Source: CAVSCD01 sp963726335 (lineage in GTDB: Bacteria; Acidobacteriota; Aminicenantia; Aminicenantales; UBA8522). Taken from it: DNA of 64,000 nt. The position numbers and the translations under genes were made by a program. The notes beneath the pieces are model-generated. The model was not told the origin of the DNA. It searched no databases and was given only the letters and a program-made list of their open reading frames with translations. The stretch spans positions 186,001-250,000 of the forward strand of contig CAVSCD010000002.1 in NCBI GenBank assembly GCA_963726335.1, written 5' to 3'. Positions 29,564 to 38,732 of this stretch are shown piece after piece. Numbering within the stretch: the stretch's first letter is position 1; every line of letters begins with the position of its first letter.

Positions 29564-29956
29564 ATGAAAATCAAGCTGACCAGCGTTTATGTCGACGACC
29601 AGGAGAAAGCCCTGCGCTTCTATACCGAAGTGCTGGGCTTCGTGAAAAAGGCCGACGTCAGGCAGGGACCGTACCGCTGGCTCACGGTGGCCTCGCCGGA
29701 GGACCCGGACGGCACGGAGCTGCAGCTGGCGCCCAACGACAGCCCGGCGGCCAAGGCCTACCAGGAAGCCATGTTCCGGCAAGGCCAGCCGGCGGCCATG
29801 TTCTTCACGGACGACCTGCAGGCCGATTACGAACGCCTGAAAGCGCGCGGCGCCGAGTTCACCATGCCGCCCACCGACGTGACGGCCTCCAAGATCGCCC
29901 AGTTCAACGACACCTGCGGCAACTTCATTCAGGTCACGCAACGGCTGCGCCGGTAG
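29564..29956 (+). CDS. VOC (glyoxalase/bleomycin resistance) family protein
   Basis: 130 residues from an ATG at 29564 with GGGAGGG. Two beta-alpha-beta-beta-beta modules are visible: SVYVDDQEKALRFYTEVLGF with a following LTVASPEDPDGTELQL strand pair, then MFFTDDLQADYERLKARGAEF ending in DTCGNFIQV. Metal-ligand positions (His/Glu) are only partly present, so it may be a non-glyoxalase member such as a resistance or isomerase-type protein. It follows the hydrolase by 29 bp and may share its sigma-54-type promoter. It converges on the S41 gene with 21 bp between the stops. Confidence 0.85.
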   Translation: MKIKLTSVYVDDQEKALRFYTEVLGFVKKADVRQGPYRWLTVASPEDPDGTELQLAPNDSPAAKAYQEAMFRQGQPAAMFFTDDLQADYERLKARGAEFTMPPTDVTASKIAQFNDTCGNFIQVTQRLRR

Positions 29957-29977
29957 AGCGGAGCGCGGCGGACGACA

Positions 29978-31355
29978 TTACGGCGATCTGAAGGAACCAC
30001 CGCCCCGGGTCCGCGGGGAGGGCTGGCGTCCGCCGTCGTCGTAGAGTCCCACCAGCTCGACCGCTTGCCCGTCTTTGACCGTGAACTCGACCCGGAAGTC
30101 ATCGAGCCCCTCGACGGCGAAGAGCGTCCGGGTCATCGGCATCAGTCGGAATTTCGGGCCGGTCCGCTGATAGAAAAGCGCGCCGTTTTCGAAGGTGACT
30201 TTCCGTTCGCCGTAGACGCCGGCATACGTCTTGAGGACTTTCTCATCGACGCTGAGCCGGGTTGGCCTTGGCATCGAGCCCGCTGATGATCCATCATATT
30301 GCGCCTTCTGCATCGGATCGGCCGCTTTGGCCGCCAGCTTTTCGACGGCCAGCCTGTAAGCCCGGTCGAACGCCTCAGCCGCGCTGCACCTGGACGATCC
30401 GGCGCCACCCCCGTGCCCTCCCAGTTCGTCTTGCTGTACGGGTTGACCGCCCGGGCGAAGGGGACCCGCAAAATGAAATCGTTCTGGACGATCTTGGCGT
30501 CGGTGGGGTGGGCGCCGCCGCCGGTCGTCTCGCCGACGATCGTCCCCCGCTTGAGGTTCTTCATGTTGTAGCTGAACTCTTCGGCGCCGGAGAACGTCCG
30601 GGAGCTCGTCAGGATGTAGAGGTCCGCGTTCACGGGTTTGGGGCCGGGGACATAAGGGAGCAGTCCAGTAGTTCTCGTCCTTCGCCTCGTCCCGGTAACG
30701 GATGTCGTTAAGATGCTTCATCTCCGAAAAGAAATACGAACATAAAAGCTGGATGCCCGTCGTGTCGCCGCCGCCGTTCTGCCGCAGGTCGACAATCACG
30801 GCATCGCAGAAGGCGAGGAAATTCATGGCCGCGATCATGGTCGGCCCGGCCTCGTCGGCGGACCCGAAAAACCGGAAGTCCAGGTACCCGATGTTTCCGG
30901 GCAGCCGCTCCACCTTGCGAAACCCGAAGTTGTCGCTTCTCATCACGGCCAGCCGGCGCTCGCGGGCGGCGATGGCCTCGTCCTCGCTCCGGCTCTCCAG
31001 GCGGCGGATATCGGCCGCCCGCTCGGGAGCGTAGGCAAAACCCATATGCTTGTCCTTGCCGACAGCCAGGAGGTCCTGCGAGACGGCCTCGGCGAATTCG
31101 CGGCTGCCGCCGAGCTTGTCATAATCGCCGTTCTTGAGGCGCGTCCTGTATGTGCGCCTCGAGCTTCTTCGAAGTCTCGGGGAAAATGTAGTTTTCCTCG
31201 AGCAGCTTCGAGACCTCATCGACGATCGCCTGTTTTTTGGCGGCGTCCAGGGGCGGATTGTCGGCCTCCTGGCCGGAAATGAGAGGCATGGCGACGATCG
31301 CCAGGACCACCAAAGCAAGGATCCAGCGGAATTTTAAGCTCTGCGTTTTGGACAT
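29978..31355 (-). pseudogene. Secreted S41 (C-terminal-processing/IRBP-like) peptidase, frame-disrupted
   Basis: Start at 31355 (RBS GGGGAGG) with a signal peptide (AMPLISGQE) and an N-terminal helical segment (KQAIVDEVSKLLEENYIFPE). At least three frame changes follow, near 31135, 30640 and 30390, with perhaps another near 30280. Parts recovered: DLLAVGKDKHMGFAYAPE, NIGYLDFRFFG, AVIVDLRQNGGGDT, then in another frame YILTSSRTFSGAEEFSYNMK with the catalytic Ser, and GTIVGETTGGGAHP. The C-terminal beta domain TYAGVYGERKVTFENGALFY resumes in a third frame to the stop at 29978. No PDZ domain is obvious, fitting the tricorn/IRBP-like branch. The fold is complete apart from shifts. Confidence 0.72.
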
Positions 31356-31655
31356 ACGAACCTCCCCGAATCGGGATCAGCCGACCGGACGGGTATAGAA
31401 CGCCGCCCGGATATTGATAATACTCCAGTCGGCGCAAAAAGGTTCCCGGGCTCATCATCCAGGATGGCCTGGACGGCGGCCATCTGACTGCGATCTCCCT
31501 TTGAGAGAAAAACCAGAAATTTCAAAGAATCATCTTTAACAACAACGGATTCGCGCGGCCCGCGGAGGGGATCATCGGCTCGCCCCTTAAGCCGAGACGT
31601 GGTATCCTGCTTTTCTAAAAGGATGGTTTGATTCCATGCCCAGAGAGGAGGTCGC
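31356..31655. other. Divergent intergenic region, S41 peptidase / PLP enzyme
   Basis: No gene supported. The AT-richer part at 31500-31550 may carry promoters in both directions, but I cannot define boxes with confidence. CTTTTCTAAAAG at 31611-31622 is a small palindrome. Confidence 0.4.
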
Positions 31656-32759
31656 GTGGTCGGACGCCTGACAGACCTGGTCGGGAAGCCGGCATCGCTC
31701 ATCCCGACGCCAGCGCTGGTCGTCGAGACGGAGGCTCTGGAGCGGAACCTGCGGCTGATGTCCGACTTCTTCGCGCGCCGCCCCGCCAAACTGCGCCCGC
31801 ACTTCAAATCGCACAAGTGCGTCACGATCGCCAGGCGTCAGCTTGAGGCCGGCAACGCGGTCGGGATCACCTGCGCCAAGCTGTCCGAGGCCGAGGCCCT
31901 GGCCGCCGGCGGCATACAGGATATTCTCATAGCCAACCAGGTCGTCGGACAAGGCAAGGCCGGGCGGGTCGCGGAGCTGGCGCGGAAATGCCGCCTGACG
32001 GTCGCCGTGGACGACGAAGCCCAGGTGAGGGAACTCTCCGCGGCGCTTTCCGGGACGCGCGCCAGGGTCGGCGTCCTGGTCGAGGTGGACATCGGCATGG
32101 GCCGCTGCGGCGTCCCGCCCGGCGAGCCCGCGCTCAAGATCGCCCGCGCGGCGATGGCCGCCGCCGGCGTCGAGTTCCTCGGCATCCAAGCCTACGAGGG
32201 GCATTGCATTACCGTCCTCGACCCTGACGAGAGGCGCCGCCAGGTCCGCGCCTCGATGCAAAAGGCCGTGGACACGAGGCGGCTCATGGAAGCTTCCGGC
32301 CTGTCGGTCAGAGTCCTCAGCGGCGGCGGGACGGGGACGTATGATATGACGGGCGTCATGGAAGGCGTGGACGAGGTCCAGGCCGGTTCTTACGCCTTGA
32401 TGGACCACTACTATGCGAAAAGACGGCCCGAATTCGCCATCGCGCTCAGCGTGATCACAACCGTGATCTCGAGCAACGGCTCGGATCACGCGGTCCTCGA
32501 CGTCGGCGTGAAGGGAGTCGGGGCGGAATTCGGCGTTCCCGTCCTGGCGGACCGCCCGGAGGACGAGATCCCGCGCTTCGATTCGGAGGAACACACGTCC
32601 GTCAAGGTCGGCGGCCGTCCGCTGAAAGTCGGCGACCGGGTCAGGCTGATCCCGTCGCACGCCTGCACGACCTGCAACCTTCACCGGCGCCTCTTCGCGG
32701 TCCGAGACGGGACGGTTGAGGACGTTTGGGCGATTGAAGGAAGCGGCTGTCTGGAGTAG
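31656..32759 (+). CDS. D-threonine aldolase / D-serine dehydratase-like PLP enzyme
   Basis: 367 residues from a GTG at 31656 with AGAGGAGGT. Fold type III (alanine-racemase-like) N-terminal barrel: TPALVVETEALERNL, then RPHFKSHKC, where Lys51 should bind PLP. Further blocks are AKLSEAEALAAGGIQDILIAN, VEVDIGMGRCGVPPG and SGGGTGTYD (phosphate-binding). The C-terminal domain has the metal site SHACTTC (His335, Cys337) of D-serine dehydratase and D-threonine aldolase. The reaction is therefore removal or cleavage of D-amino acids, perhaps from peptidoglycan turnover. The sequence alone does not separate the two activities. Confidence 0.85.
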   Translation: MVGRLTDLVGKPASLIPTPALVVETEALERNLRLMSDFFARRPAKLRPHFKSHKCVTIARRQLEAGNAVGITCAKLSEAEALAAGGIQDILIANQVVGQGKAGRVAELARKCRLTVAVDDEAQVRELSAALSGTRARVGVLVEVDIGMGRCGVPPGEPALKIARAAMAAAGVEFLGIQAYEGHCITVLDPDERRRQVRASMQKAVDTRRLMEASGLSVRVLSGGGTGTYDMTGVMEGVDEVQAGSYALMDHYYAKRRPEFAIALSVITTVISSNGSDHAVLDVGVKGVGAEFGVPVLADRPEDEIPRFDSEEHTSVKVGGRPLKVGDRVRLIPSHACTTCNLHRRLFAVRDGTVEDVWAIEGSGCLE

Positions 32760-32796
32760 ACTTCTCCGCCTCCCCCACGCGGCGTATACTTATAAT

Positions 32797-33780
32797 ATGG
32801 GAAATCCGCCAGCGATCCACATCCGCGACCTGCACAAAACCTATATCGTCTCCGAGCGCGAGGGCGGGGTCCGGGCGGCCCTGGCCAGCCTCGTCCACCG
32901 CAATAAACAGGAGGTCAAGGCCGTCGACGGCATCTCCTTCGACCTCGCCCCCGGGGAGATCGTCGGCTTCCTCGGCCCGAACGGCGCCGGGAAGACGACC
33001 ACGCTCAAGATGCTCTCGGGTCTCCTCCACCCCACTTCGGGAGAACTGTCGGTCCTTGGGTTCGTGCCCTGGAAGCGGGACCACGATTTCCTGCGGCAGA
33101 TAACACTCGTCATGGGGCAGCGCAACCAGCTCGTCTGGGACATCCCGGCCGTCGACTCCTTCGAGCTCAACCGCGCCATCTACCGCATGCCGGCCGCCGA
33201 TTTCCGTCAGACGCTCGACGAGCTGACCGCCCTCCTCGAACTCGGCCCGCTCCTCAAGAAGCCCGTCCGGAACCTCTCTCTCGGCGAGCGGATGAAATGC
33301 GAAGTCGCGGCCGCCCTCCTCCACCGGCCTCAGGTCGTCTTCCTCGACGAGCCGACGATCGGCCTGGACGTGACCATGCAGCGGCGCATCCGGGCCTTCA
33401 TCGCCGAGTACAACCGCCGCCACGGGGCCACGGTCCTCCTGACGAGCCACTACATGGCCGACGTCGTCGCCCTGAGCCGACGGGTCATCGTCATCCACCA
33501 CGGCAAGCTGCTGTTCGACGGCGACCTGTCGGCGCTCGTGGGACGTTTCACGGCCCACAAGACGATCGTCGTGTCGCTTGGCGACTGCGGCGCCGACCTG
33601 AGCGCCTACGGCGAGGTCGTCTCCTGCGCGGACGGCAACATCACCCTCCGCGTTCCCAAGGCCGAGACGGCGCGCGTCACCGGGCGGCTGCTCGCGGACC
33701 TCCCGGTGCTCGACCTCACCGTCGAGGACCCGCCGATCGAGGAGGTGATCGACCGGGTGTTCCAGCAGGAGGTTTCGTGA
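32797..33780 (+). CDS. ABC transporter ATP-binding protein (ABC-2 type exporter)
   Basis: Start set at the ATG at 32797 (GNPPAIHIRDLHKTY), the usual N-terminus; a longer reading from 32716 lies inside the preceding gene. 327 residues. Walker A GPNGAGKTTT, Q-loop VMGQRNQLVWD, signature LSLGERMKC, Walker B VVFLDEPTIGLD, and H-loop LLTSHYMAD are all present. The C-terminal extension (from about residue 245) is the small regulatory domain found in this exporter group. No good ribosome site precedes the ATG, while a TATAAT abuts it. It begins a tightly coupled three-gene cassette with two permeases of the ABC2_membrane_6 type; substrate unknown. Confidence 0.9.
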   Translation: MGNPPAIHIRDLHKTYIVSEREGGVRAALASLVHRNKQEVKAVDGISFDLAPGEIVGFLGPNGAGKTTTLKMLSGLLHPTSGELSVLGFVPWKRDHDFLRQITLVMGQRNQLVWDIPAVDSFELNRAIYRMPAADFRQTLDELTALLELGPLLKKPVRNLSLGERMKCEVAAALLHRPQVVFLDEPTIGLDVTMQRRIRAFIAEYNRRHGATVLLTSHYMADVVALSRRVIVIHHGKLLFDGDLSALVGRFTAHKTIVVSLGDCGADLSAYGEVVSCADGNITLRVPKAETARVTGRLLADLPVLDLTVEDPPIEEVIDRVFQQEVS

Positions 33781-34580
33781 GAGGCCTCGTCGATATCTAC
33801 GCCCAGCAGTTTAAAGCCACCTTGGCCTCGTTCATCCAGTACCGCGCCGCGCTCGTCATCTGGCTCATCGGGCACGTGCTCGAGCCGCTGATCTACCTCG
33901 TCGTCTGGACGACGGTCACCCGCTCGACGGGCGGCGAGGTGGGCGGGTTCACGGCGGCCGACTTCGCCGCCTACTTCATCGTGCTCATGCTCGTCAATCA
34001 CGTGACCTACACCTGGATCATGTACGAGTACGATTACCGGGTTCGGAAGGGGACGCTTTCGCCCGACCTGCTGCGGCCCGTGCATCCCATCCATTCGGAC
34101 ATCGCCGACAACATCACCTCGAAGCTGATCACGCTGCCCGGGATGCTCGCGATCGCCGCGCTCATGAGCCTCGTTTTCCGGCCCGCCTTCCGCGCCGTTC
34201 CCTGGGCCATGGCCGCGTTCGTGCCCGTCGTCCTGCTGGCCTTCATCGTGCGCTTCGTCACGGAGTGGACGCTGGCCCTGGCGGCCTTCTGGACGACGCG
34301 GGTGAGCGCCCTGAACCAAGCGTATTTCATGGCCATGCTGTTTTTCTCCGGGCAGATCGCGCCCCTCGAGCTCCTCCCCCAGCCGGTCCGGGTCGTCGCC
34401 TTCGTCCTGCCGTTCCGCTGGATGGTCGGGTTCCCGGCCGAGCTTTTCCTCGGCCGCCTGACCCCCGACCAGGTGCTGACGGGCGTCGGCATGCAGCTCG
34501 CCTGGCTGGCGGCCGGCCTCGTGCTGATGAGGAGCGTCTGGCGGGCCGGGCTTAAAGTCTATTCGGCGGTGGGCGCATGA
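33777..34580 (+). CDS. ABC-2 type permease (PF06182-like), first subunit
   Basis: 267 residues from a GTG at 33777 that overlaps the ATPase stop by 4 bp (GTGA). Six hydrophobic segments are visible: ALVIWLIGHVLEPLIYLVVW, FAAYFIVLMLVNHVTYTWIM, the block YEYDYRVRKGTLSPDLLRPVHP, PGMLAIAALMSLVF, a VPVVLLAFIVRF stretch, and the C-terminal region VLPFRWMVGFPAELFLGRL. The RKGTLSPDLLRP sequence is a marker of the viologen/multidrug-type ABC-2 permease family. Forms a heterodimeric channel with the next gene. Confidence 0.88.
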   Translation: MRGLVDIYAQQFKATLASFIQYRAALVIWLIGHVLEPLIYLVVWTTVTRSTGGEVGGFTAADFAAYFIVLMLVNHVTYTWIMYEYDYRVRKGTLSPDLLRPVHPIHSDIADNITSKLITLPGMLAIAALMSLVFRPAFRAVPWAMAAFVPVVLLAFIVRFVTEWTLALAAFWTTRVSALNQAYFMAMLFFSGQIAPLELLPQPVRVVAFVLPFRWMVGFPAELFLGRLTPDQVLTGVGMQLAWLAAGLVLMRSVWRAGLKVYSAVGA

Positions 34581-35363
34581 ATTTCTTGCGCTTGGTCTTC
34601 GTATTCTTTAGGGCGAGCCTGCTGAGCGAGCTCTCCTACCGGGCCAACTTCTTCATGCATCTTCTCGAATCCGTCATGGAGCTCGGGACGGCTCTGGCCG
34701 GTCTGGCGGTCGTCTTTTCCTACACCGACACGCTCGGCGGCTGGCGGCCGGACGAGATCGTGGCCCTGGTGGGCGTCTATTTTCTGGTCAGCGGCGCCAT
34801 CCGGATGGTGATCCAGCCGAGCATGGAGCGGCTCATCGAAGGGGTCCACGAGGGAACTCTCGATTTCACGCTCACCAAGCCCGCGGACGCCCAGCTCCTG
34901 GTGAGCATCCAGCGCGTCGAGATCTGGAGCGTCACGGACATCGTCCTGGGAGTCGGGGTGCTGGCGGTGGCCCTGGTGAGGCTCGGTGCCAACATCGGGG
35001 TTTCGGAGGCGGCCGGGTTCGCGGCCGCCCTGGCCGCGGGCGGCGTCATCGTCTACAGCTTCTGGCTGATGCTGGCGACGCTCGCCTTCTGGTTCGTGCG
35101 CGTCGAGAACATGCTGATGATCTTTTCCAGCATGTATGAGGCCGGCCGCTGGCCGGTGGGCTTCTATCCGCGATGGCTCCGGTTCATGCTGACCTTCCTC
35201 ATTCCCGGTCGCTTTCGCCACCACGGTCCCCGCCCAGGCCCTGGCGGGCCGGCTGAGCGGAACGACGCTCGCGGGCGCCTACGCGCTGGCGGCGGCGCTC
35301 GCCGTCCTGTCGCGCGCCTTCTGGAAGGTGGGAGTACGGCGCTACTCGAGCGCATCATCCTAG
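34577..35363 (+). CDS. ABC-2 type permease, second subunit, one frameshift near the end
   Basis: Overlaps the first permease by 4 bp (ATGA). It has the same family blocks: YRANFFMHLLESVMELGTAL, LVGVYFLVSGAIRMVI, the partner of the DLLRP block as EGTLDFTLTKPADAQLL, and FWFVRVENMLMIFSS. At about 35207 one extra G breaks the frame after LRFMLTFLIP; in the correct frame the sequence continues VAFATTVPAQALAGRLSG and ends with TAG at 35361-35363, 262 codons. Without correction the reading would run into repeat DNA and end at 35395. The stop codon is the first base of an inverted-repeat array. Confidence 0.85.
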
Positions 35364-35563
35364 TGGTGCGTCTCGCAAATAACTTGGCTTTATAAAAGAG
35401 CAACGAAGACGCACCACCGCGGGGGAGTTTGAGGGGGACGGCGTCGTTCCCCTCAGGGGGTCAGTGGAGTGAAACGAAACGCCGAGGGGGGAGCTTGACT
35501 CCCCCCTGGAAGTGTCCCGTCTATATACAGGACTTTGGAAAGGAGCTTGCGGGACGGGACACT
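35363..35563. repeat. Array of stacked inverted repeats between two convergent stop codons
   Basis: Outer IR GTGGTGCGTC (35363-35372) / GACGCACCAC (35408-35417). GAGGGG (35431-35436) / CCCCTC (35449-35454) encloses GACG/CGTC. GGGGGGAG (35486-35493) / CTCCCCCC (35499-35506). AGTGTCCCGTC (35511-35521) / GACGGGACACT (35553-35563). These fill the whole space between the permease stop (35361-35363) and the MFS stop (minus, 35562-35564), leaving almost no non-palindromic DNA. They may be serial insertions of REP-type elements that also act as terminators. Confidence 0.65.
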
Positions 35564-36771
35564 AGTGCGGCTTGGCCAGGGCCGGCCGCAAGAGCGAAAA
35601 GGCGCCCGCCAGTATCAAGCTGACGCCGGCGCAGCCGTACCAGAGAACCTCGCCGCCGAACCGCCCGTAGACAGCCATGCCCGCGGCCGGCGCAATGATA
35701 AACGCCAGCGAGAAACCGAGGCTGAAAACTCCCATGTACCGGCCTCTTGTCGCGTCATCGGCGCGGCCGGCGATGAGGGCCGAAACGAGCGGCATGCTCA
35801 ACATCTCCCCGAACGTCCAGACGGCCACGGTCAAGGCCGCGAATGCGAATCCCCTGCCGAGCGGCATCAGCCCTAGCCCCGCTCCGAGGAGGAGGAAGGA
35901 CAGGTTGATCATTCGGGTCAGCGGCTGCTTCTTGATCTTCTCCATGAGGATCATTTCCAGGACGACGATCAGGATCGTGTTCACGGCCAGGAGCTGGCCG
36001 ATCCGGTTCTCGGCCAGTCCATAAACATTCCTGATGTAGAGAGGGAAGGTCACCAGGACCTGGACGAAGACGACGCTCCAGACGAGGAAGATCAGCATCA
36101 GCAGCATAAAAGGGCCGTCACGCCAGGGAGACCGGCCGGTTTCGGAAGCCCCGGCCTGTCGCGCCCCGGCCAGGGCCGCCGACTTCACTCGGCTTCCACA
36201 ACAAGGCCAGCACGCCGGCGGCCAGGAGCGAGGTCAGCCCGTCGGCCCAGAAAAGCAGCCGGTAATCGCGGAGCGCCAGCAGGCCGCCCACGGCCGGACC
36301 GATGGTGATACCCAGGTTATTGGCCAGCCGGTTGAGAGCGAAGCCCTTGACCTGGAGGCCGGCGGGACAGACCCGCGACATCGTGGTGGCGTTTGCCGGA
36401 TAGAGGGCACCGGCGGCCAGGGCGAAAAAGAAGATCAGCGGATAGATGGCCCAGACCACGCGGGCCTGTCCGAGGGCGATGAGCAGGACCCCGCACAGGC
36501 CGAGGCTTATTTTCTGGACCCGGATCGAGCCGATCCGGTCGGCCAGCCAGCCGCCGAGATAAGCGCCCGCCAGGGAACCGAAACCGTAGAGGCTCAGCGC
36601 GGCGCCGGCCCGGGTCGGCGACAACCCGAGATTCCGGGTGAGATAAAGGGACAGGAAAAAGAGCACCATCGACCCCGAGGAGTTGACCAGGTTGACGGTG
36701 AACAGGATCCAGGCGCGGCCCGGAAGGCCGCTGTAGGCCTGGCGGTAGAGGTCCGCGATCTTCTTGAACAA
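35562..36771 (-). CDS. MFS transporter, one frameshift
   Basis: Twelve-helix major facilitator, about 403 codons, start at 36771 (MFKKIADLYRQAYSGLPGR). The N-terminal half has the loop motif GGWLADRIGS (helix 2-3) and FALNRLANNLGITIGPAVGG (helix 5). A single-base shift near 36183 (after ALLWKPSE; continues VKSAALAGARQAG) splits it into two readings of about 200 residues. The C-terminal half has DDATRGRYMGVFSLGFSLAF and ends RPALAKPH. Substrate unknown; the family includes drug and metabolite exporters. It is the last gene of a three-gene unit with the cysteine-rich protein (22 bp upstream) and the ICMT-like methyltransferase. Confidence 0.85.
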
Positions 36772-36793
36772 TGACCGGCATCTCCTCCGAGGA

Positions 36794-37792
36794 TCAGTTC
36801 CCCGTCAGCAGCATGCTCCGGACCTTTTCGGCGACCTTCTCGGAGATGGCCAGGCAGACGCCGGCCCGATCGGTATCGATAAACCGCTTAACGCCCGCGG
36901 CTGTTGAAAAATCGCATCCCGTGATGGAGCGGCACCGGGTATCGCCATATTCCCCGGCGAACCACTGACCGAGAGCTTTTCCCTGGTTCATGATCCTGTT
37001 GAACTTGTTGACGGGGTCGGCGAAAGCGTTGCCGCCGGTCTTCATAAGGACGATCATCCGCAGCACGCGGGGGAAGCTGTCCTCGAATTCCCGGAGCCCG
37101 AACCCGAGGGCCATGACACCCGCGGCGTAGGCGCTGCAAGTCAGGCCCAGGAACAGTGTACCGCCCAGGAATCCCGAGGCCGCATCGAGAAGCTCCGGGC
37201 TTTGGGGGATCTCCGGGGCCAGCCGGCGAAGCACCTGTCGGGCGCAATGGAAGTCCTTCGTCTCCAGATGTGAATACATCAGTCCGTAAGCTTCCCGCTG
37301 CCCGGCGGAAATCGCTCCATCGCCGTCATGGCGGGAAGCCGAGGCGGCGATCTCCGGTGAGCAGCAGACGGCCCGGATGCAATGCGTCAGCCGGTAGTTG
37401 TCACCGCGGATCTCCCGGCACAGAAGGGTGCCGTTGCGGTCCAGGAATCGTCGATAATGTTCATGGCCCCGATAAAAGATGGCAGGCAGGCCGTCACGCG
37501 CCTCGCGCAGGCCATGGCGGAGGCCGAAGAAAATGAGCGGCGCGGTCATGCCGCCGCACTCGAAACCCGTATCGCCGATCCCGCCGGGGAGACCGGCCGC
37601 CATTCTGACCGGCCGCTCATCCTCAGAGCCGCAGATATTCAAGAAAGTCTTCATAACGGCCGGAGCGCAATGTCCCATCTTCAGCAGGTTTCCAAGGCTC
37701 CGTGTTCGCCAGGCGAGTTTTTTCCGGGAGGTCAGGGTCGCCAATCCGGCGAGACGGTCAGTATCCAATGCCGGGGATAAGTCCTTCGCCAT
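36794..37792 (-). CDS. Tandem-duplicated C_GCAxxG_C_C cysteine-rich protein
   Basis: 332 residues from an ATG at 37792 with GAGGGAA; an upstream ATG at 37849 lies in the preceding gene and is less likely. The C_GCAxxG_C_C pattern occurs twice. First half: GHCAPAVMKTF, then GGIGDTGFECGGMTAPLIFFGL and cysteines in LCREIRG and HCIRAVCC. Second half: FHCARQVLRRL, then ASGFLGGTLFLGLTCSAYAA and TRCRSITGCDFS plus a final Cys in RAGVCLAI. Usual family members are single-domain (about 140 residues) and resemble split-Soret cytochrome scaffolds, but no heme CxxCH is seen. Probable role is metal or redox binding. No membrane segment is certain. The unit with ICMT and MFS is unusual. Confidence 0.8.
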   Translation of the reverse strand: MAKDLSPALDTDRLAGLATLTSRKKLAWRTRSLGNLLKMGHCAPAVMKTFLNICGSEDERPVRMAAGLPGGIGDTGFECGGMTAPLIFFGLRHGLREARDGLPAIFYRGHEHYRRFLDRNGTLLCREIRGDNYRLTHCIRAVCCSPEIAASASRHDGDGAISAGQREAYGLMYSHLETKDFHCARQVLRRLAPEIPQSPELLDAASGFLGGTLFLGLTCSAYAAGVMALGFGLREFEDSFPRVLRMIVLMKTGGNAFADPVNKFNRIMNQGKALGQWFAGEYGDTRCRSITGCDFSTAAGVKRFIDTDRAGVCLAISEKVAEKVRSMLLTGN

Positions 37793-37811
37793 TGTGTATT
37801 CCCTCGTCAGG

Positions 37812-38384
37812 CTACAAATAGCGGCCGATCCGGCCGCAGTAGTCCTCATACTCCTTGCCGAACATCCCGCGGAGGCATTCTTCCTCGGCCAGGATGATCC
37901 GGTGATGGACGACCGCCAGGCCCACGCCGGTAAGAAGAACGACGGGGTTCAGTGTATATAGGGCCGAGGCGAGGAAAGTCGTGTTCAGACCGAGGTAGAT
38001 CGGGTTGCGGCTGAAGCGGAAGATGCCGCCGGTCTTAAGGACCGTCTTTTCCTTGGCGCAACCGACCCGGAAAGAACAGCCCAGCCCGAAACGGCCGGCC
38101 ATCGCCAGCGAAAAGCCCGCGGCCCAGAGGAATAGAGAAAGCCAGACCAGCGGGCGGGGGACGGCGAAAAACGAAAGCCCCACGCCGCAGCTCTGCAAGA
38201 ACATCGCGCCCCAGGGAACGAGCATCGCGGCCTTGCTCGGGTATAAAAGACGTGGATCAATAGGAGGCGCGCCCTCCATGTCGATTTTCTGGCGCCGCAG
38301 CGCCACCCTGGTCGAGATCAGACCGGCCAGGAACACGACCGGGAAGGCGGCGATAAAAACCGGCTCGAACAGGCGTGCGTTCAT
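37812..38384 (-). CDS. ICMT-like membrane methyltransferase
   Basis: 190 residues from the second ATG (38384), chosen because GGAGGGG at 38391-38397 gives 6-nt spacing. The first ATG (38390) lies directly against it. Five hydrophobic segments are followed by the isoprenylcysteine carboxyl methyltransferase C-terminal signature: TGGIFRFSRNPIYLG, LLTGVGLAVVHHRIILAEEE, and FGKEYEDYCGRIGRYL, where S-adenosylmethionine binds. Bacterial members methylate small thiols (MddA), lipids or unknown acceptors; isoprenyl-protein substrates are unlikely here. It lies 19 bp upstream of the C_GCAxxG_C_C gene in the same operon. Confidence 0.85.
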   Translation of the reverse strand: MNARLFEPVFIAAFPVVFLAGLISTRVALRRQKIDMEGAPPIDPRLLYPSKAAMLVPWGAMFLQSCGVGLSFFAVPRPLVWLSLFLWAAGFSLAMAGRFGLGCSFRVGCAKEKTVLKTGGIFRFSRNPIYLGLNTTFLASALYTLNPVVLLTGVGLAVVHHRIILAEEECLRGMFGKEYEDYCGRIGRYL

Positions 38385-38732
38385 GACCATCCCCTCCGAA
38401 CGTCACGCCGCATGGTAGGCCAGCGCGGCAAATGATGTCAAGCGCCGGCGCAGGTCCGGACGGCGATGCGCCCCTAGCCCCCCGGCCCCCGGGAACCAGT
38501 CCCGTCGGTTCCCCCGTCGGCCAAAGCCGACGGGCCCCCCGACCTTCCGGATTCGCCTCTCCTCCCTGTATAGGGAGGGTAAAGGGTGGGTAATATCTAA
38601 GATTAGGTCTGGCAAAGTGTCTCAGGCACCGCGTACTAGGGGTCTTCGGGACGCCATCCCCATCCGTCCCTGCTGGACGCGTCACACCAACGGAGATGCA
38701 TCCCGGCCGAGACGACTGGCCGGCTCAGCCGG
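38385..38732. other. Intergenic region with several hairpins and repeat words
   Basis: No gene supported. Perfect stem CCCGTCGGC / GCCGACGGG at 38513-38534 and CCTCCCT / AGGGAGG at 38561-38578. A GTGTCTCAGGCACC word lies near 38617-38630, and sequence near 38641-38680 is similar to the GGGTCCTGTC family tail (ATCCCCATCCGTCC). Probably transcription-terminating repeats after the M16 gene and before the ICMT operon promoter. Confidence 0.5.
38513..38534. terminator. Strong GC hairpin downstream of M16 gene
   Basis: Nine-pair perfect stem with a four-base CAAA loop, 200 bp past the M16 stop. There is no T-run, so termination would be factor-assisted or the hairpin is a repeat. Confidence 0.35.

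Noticed and set aside
32791..32799. TATAAT directly before the ABC ATPase ATG as a leaderless-transcript promoter
   Set aside because: A -10 box immediately upstream would place the start of the transcript after the ATG; the gene is more likely expressed by read-through from the PLP enzyme gene.
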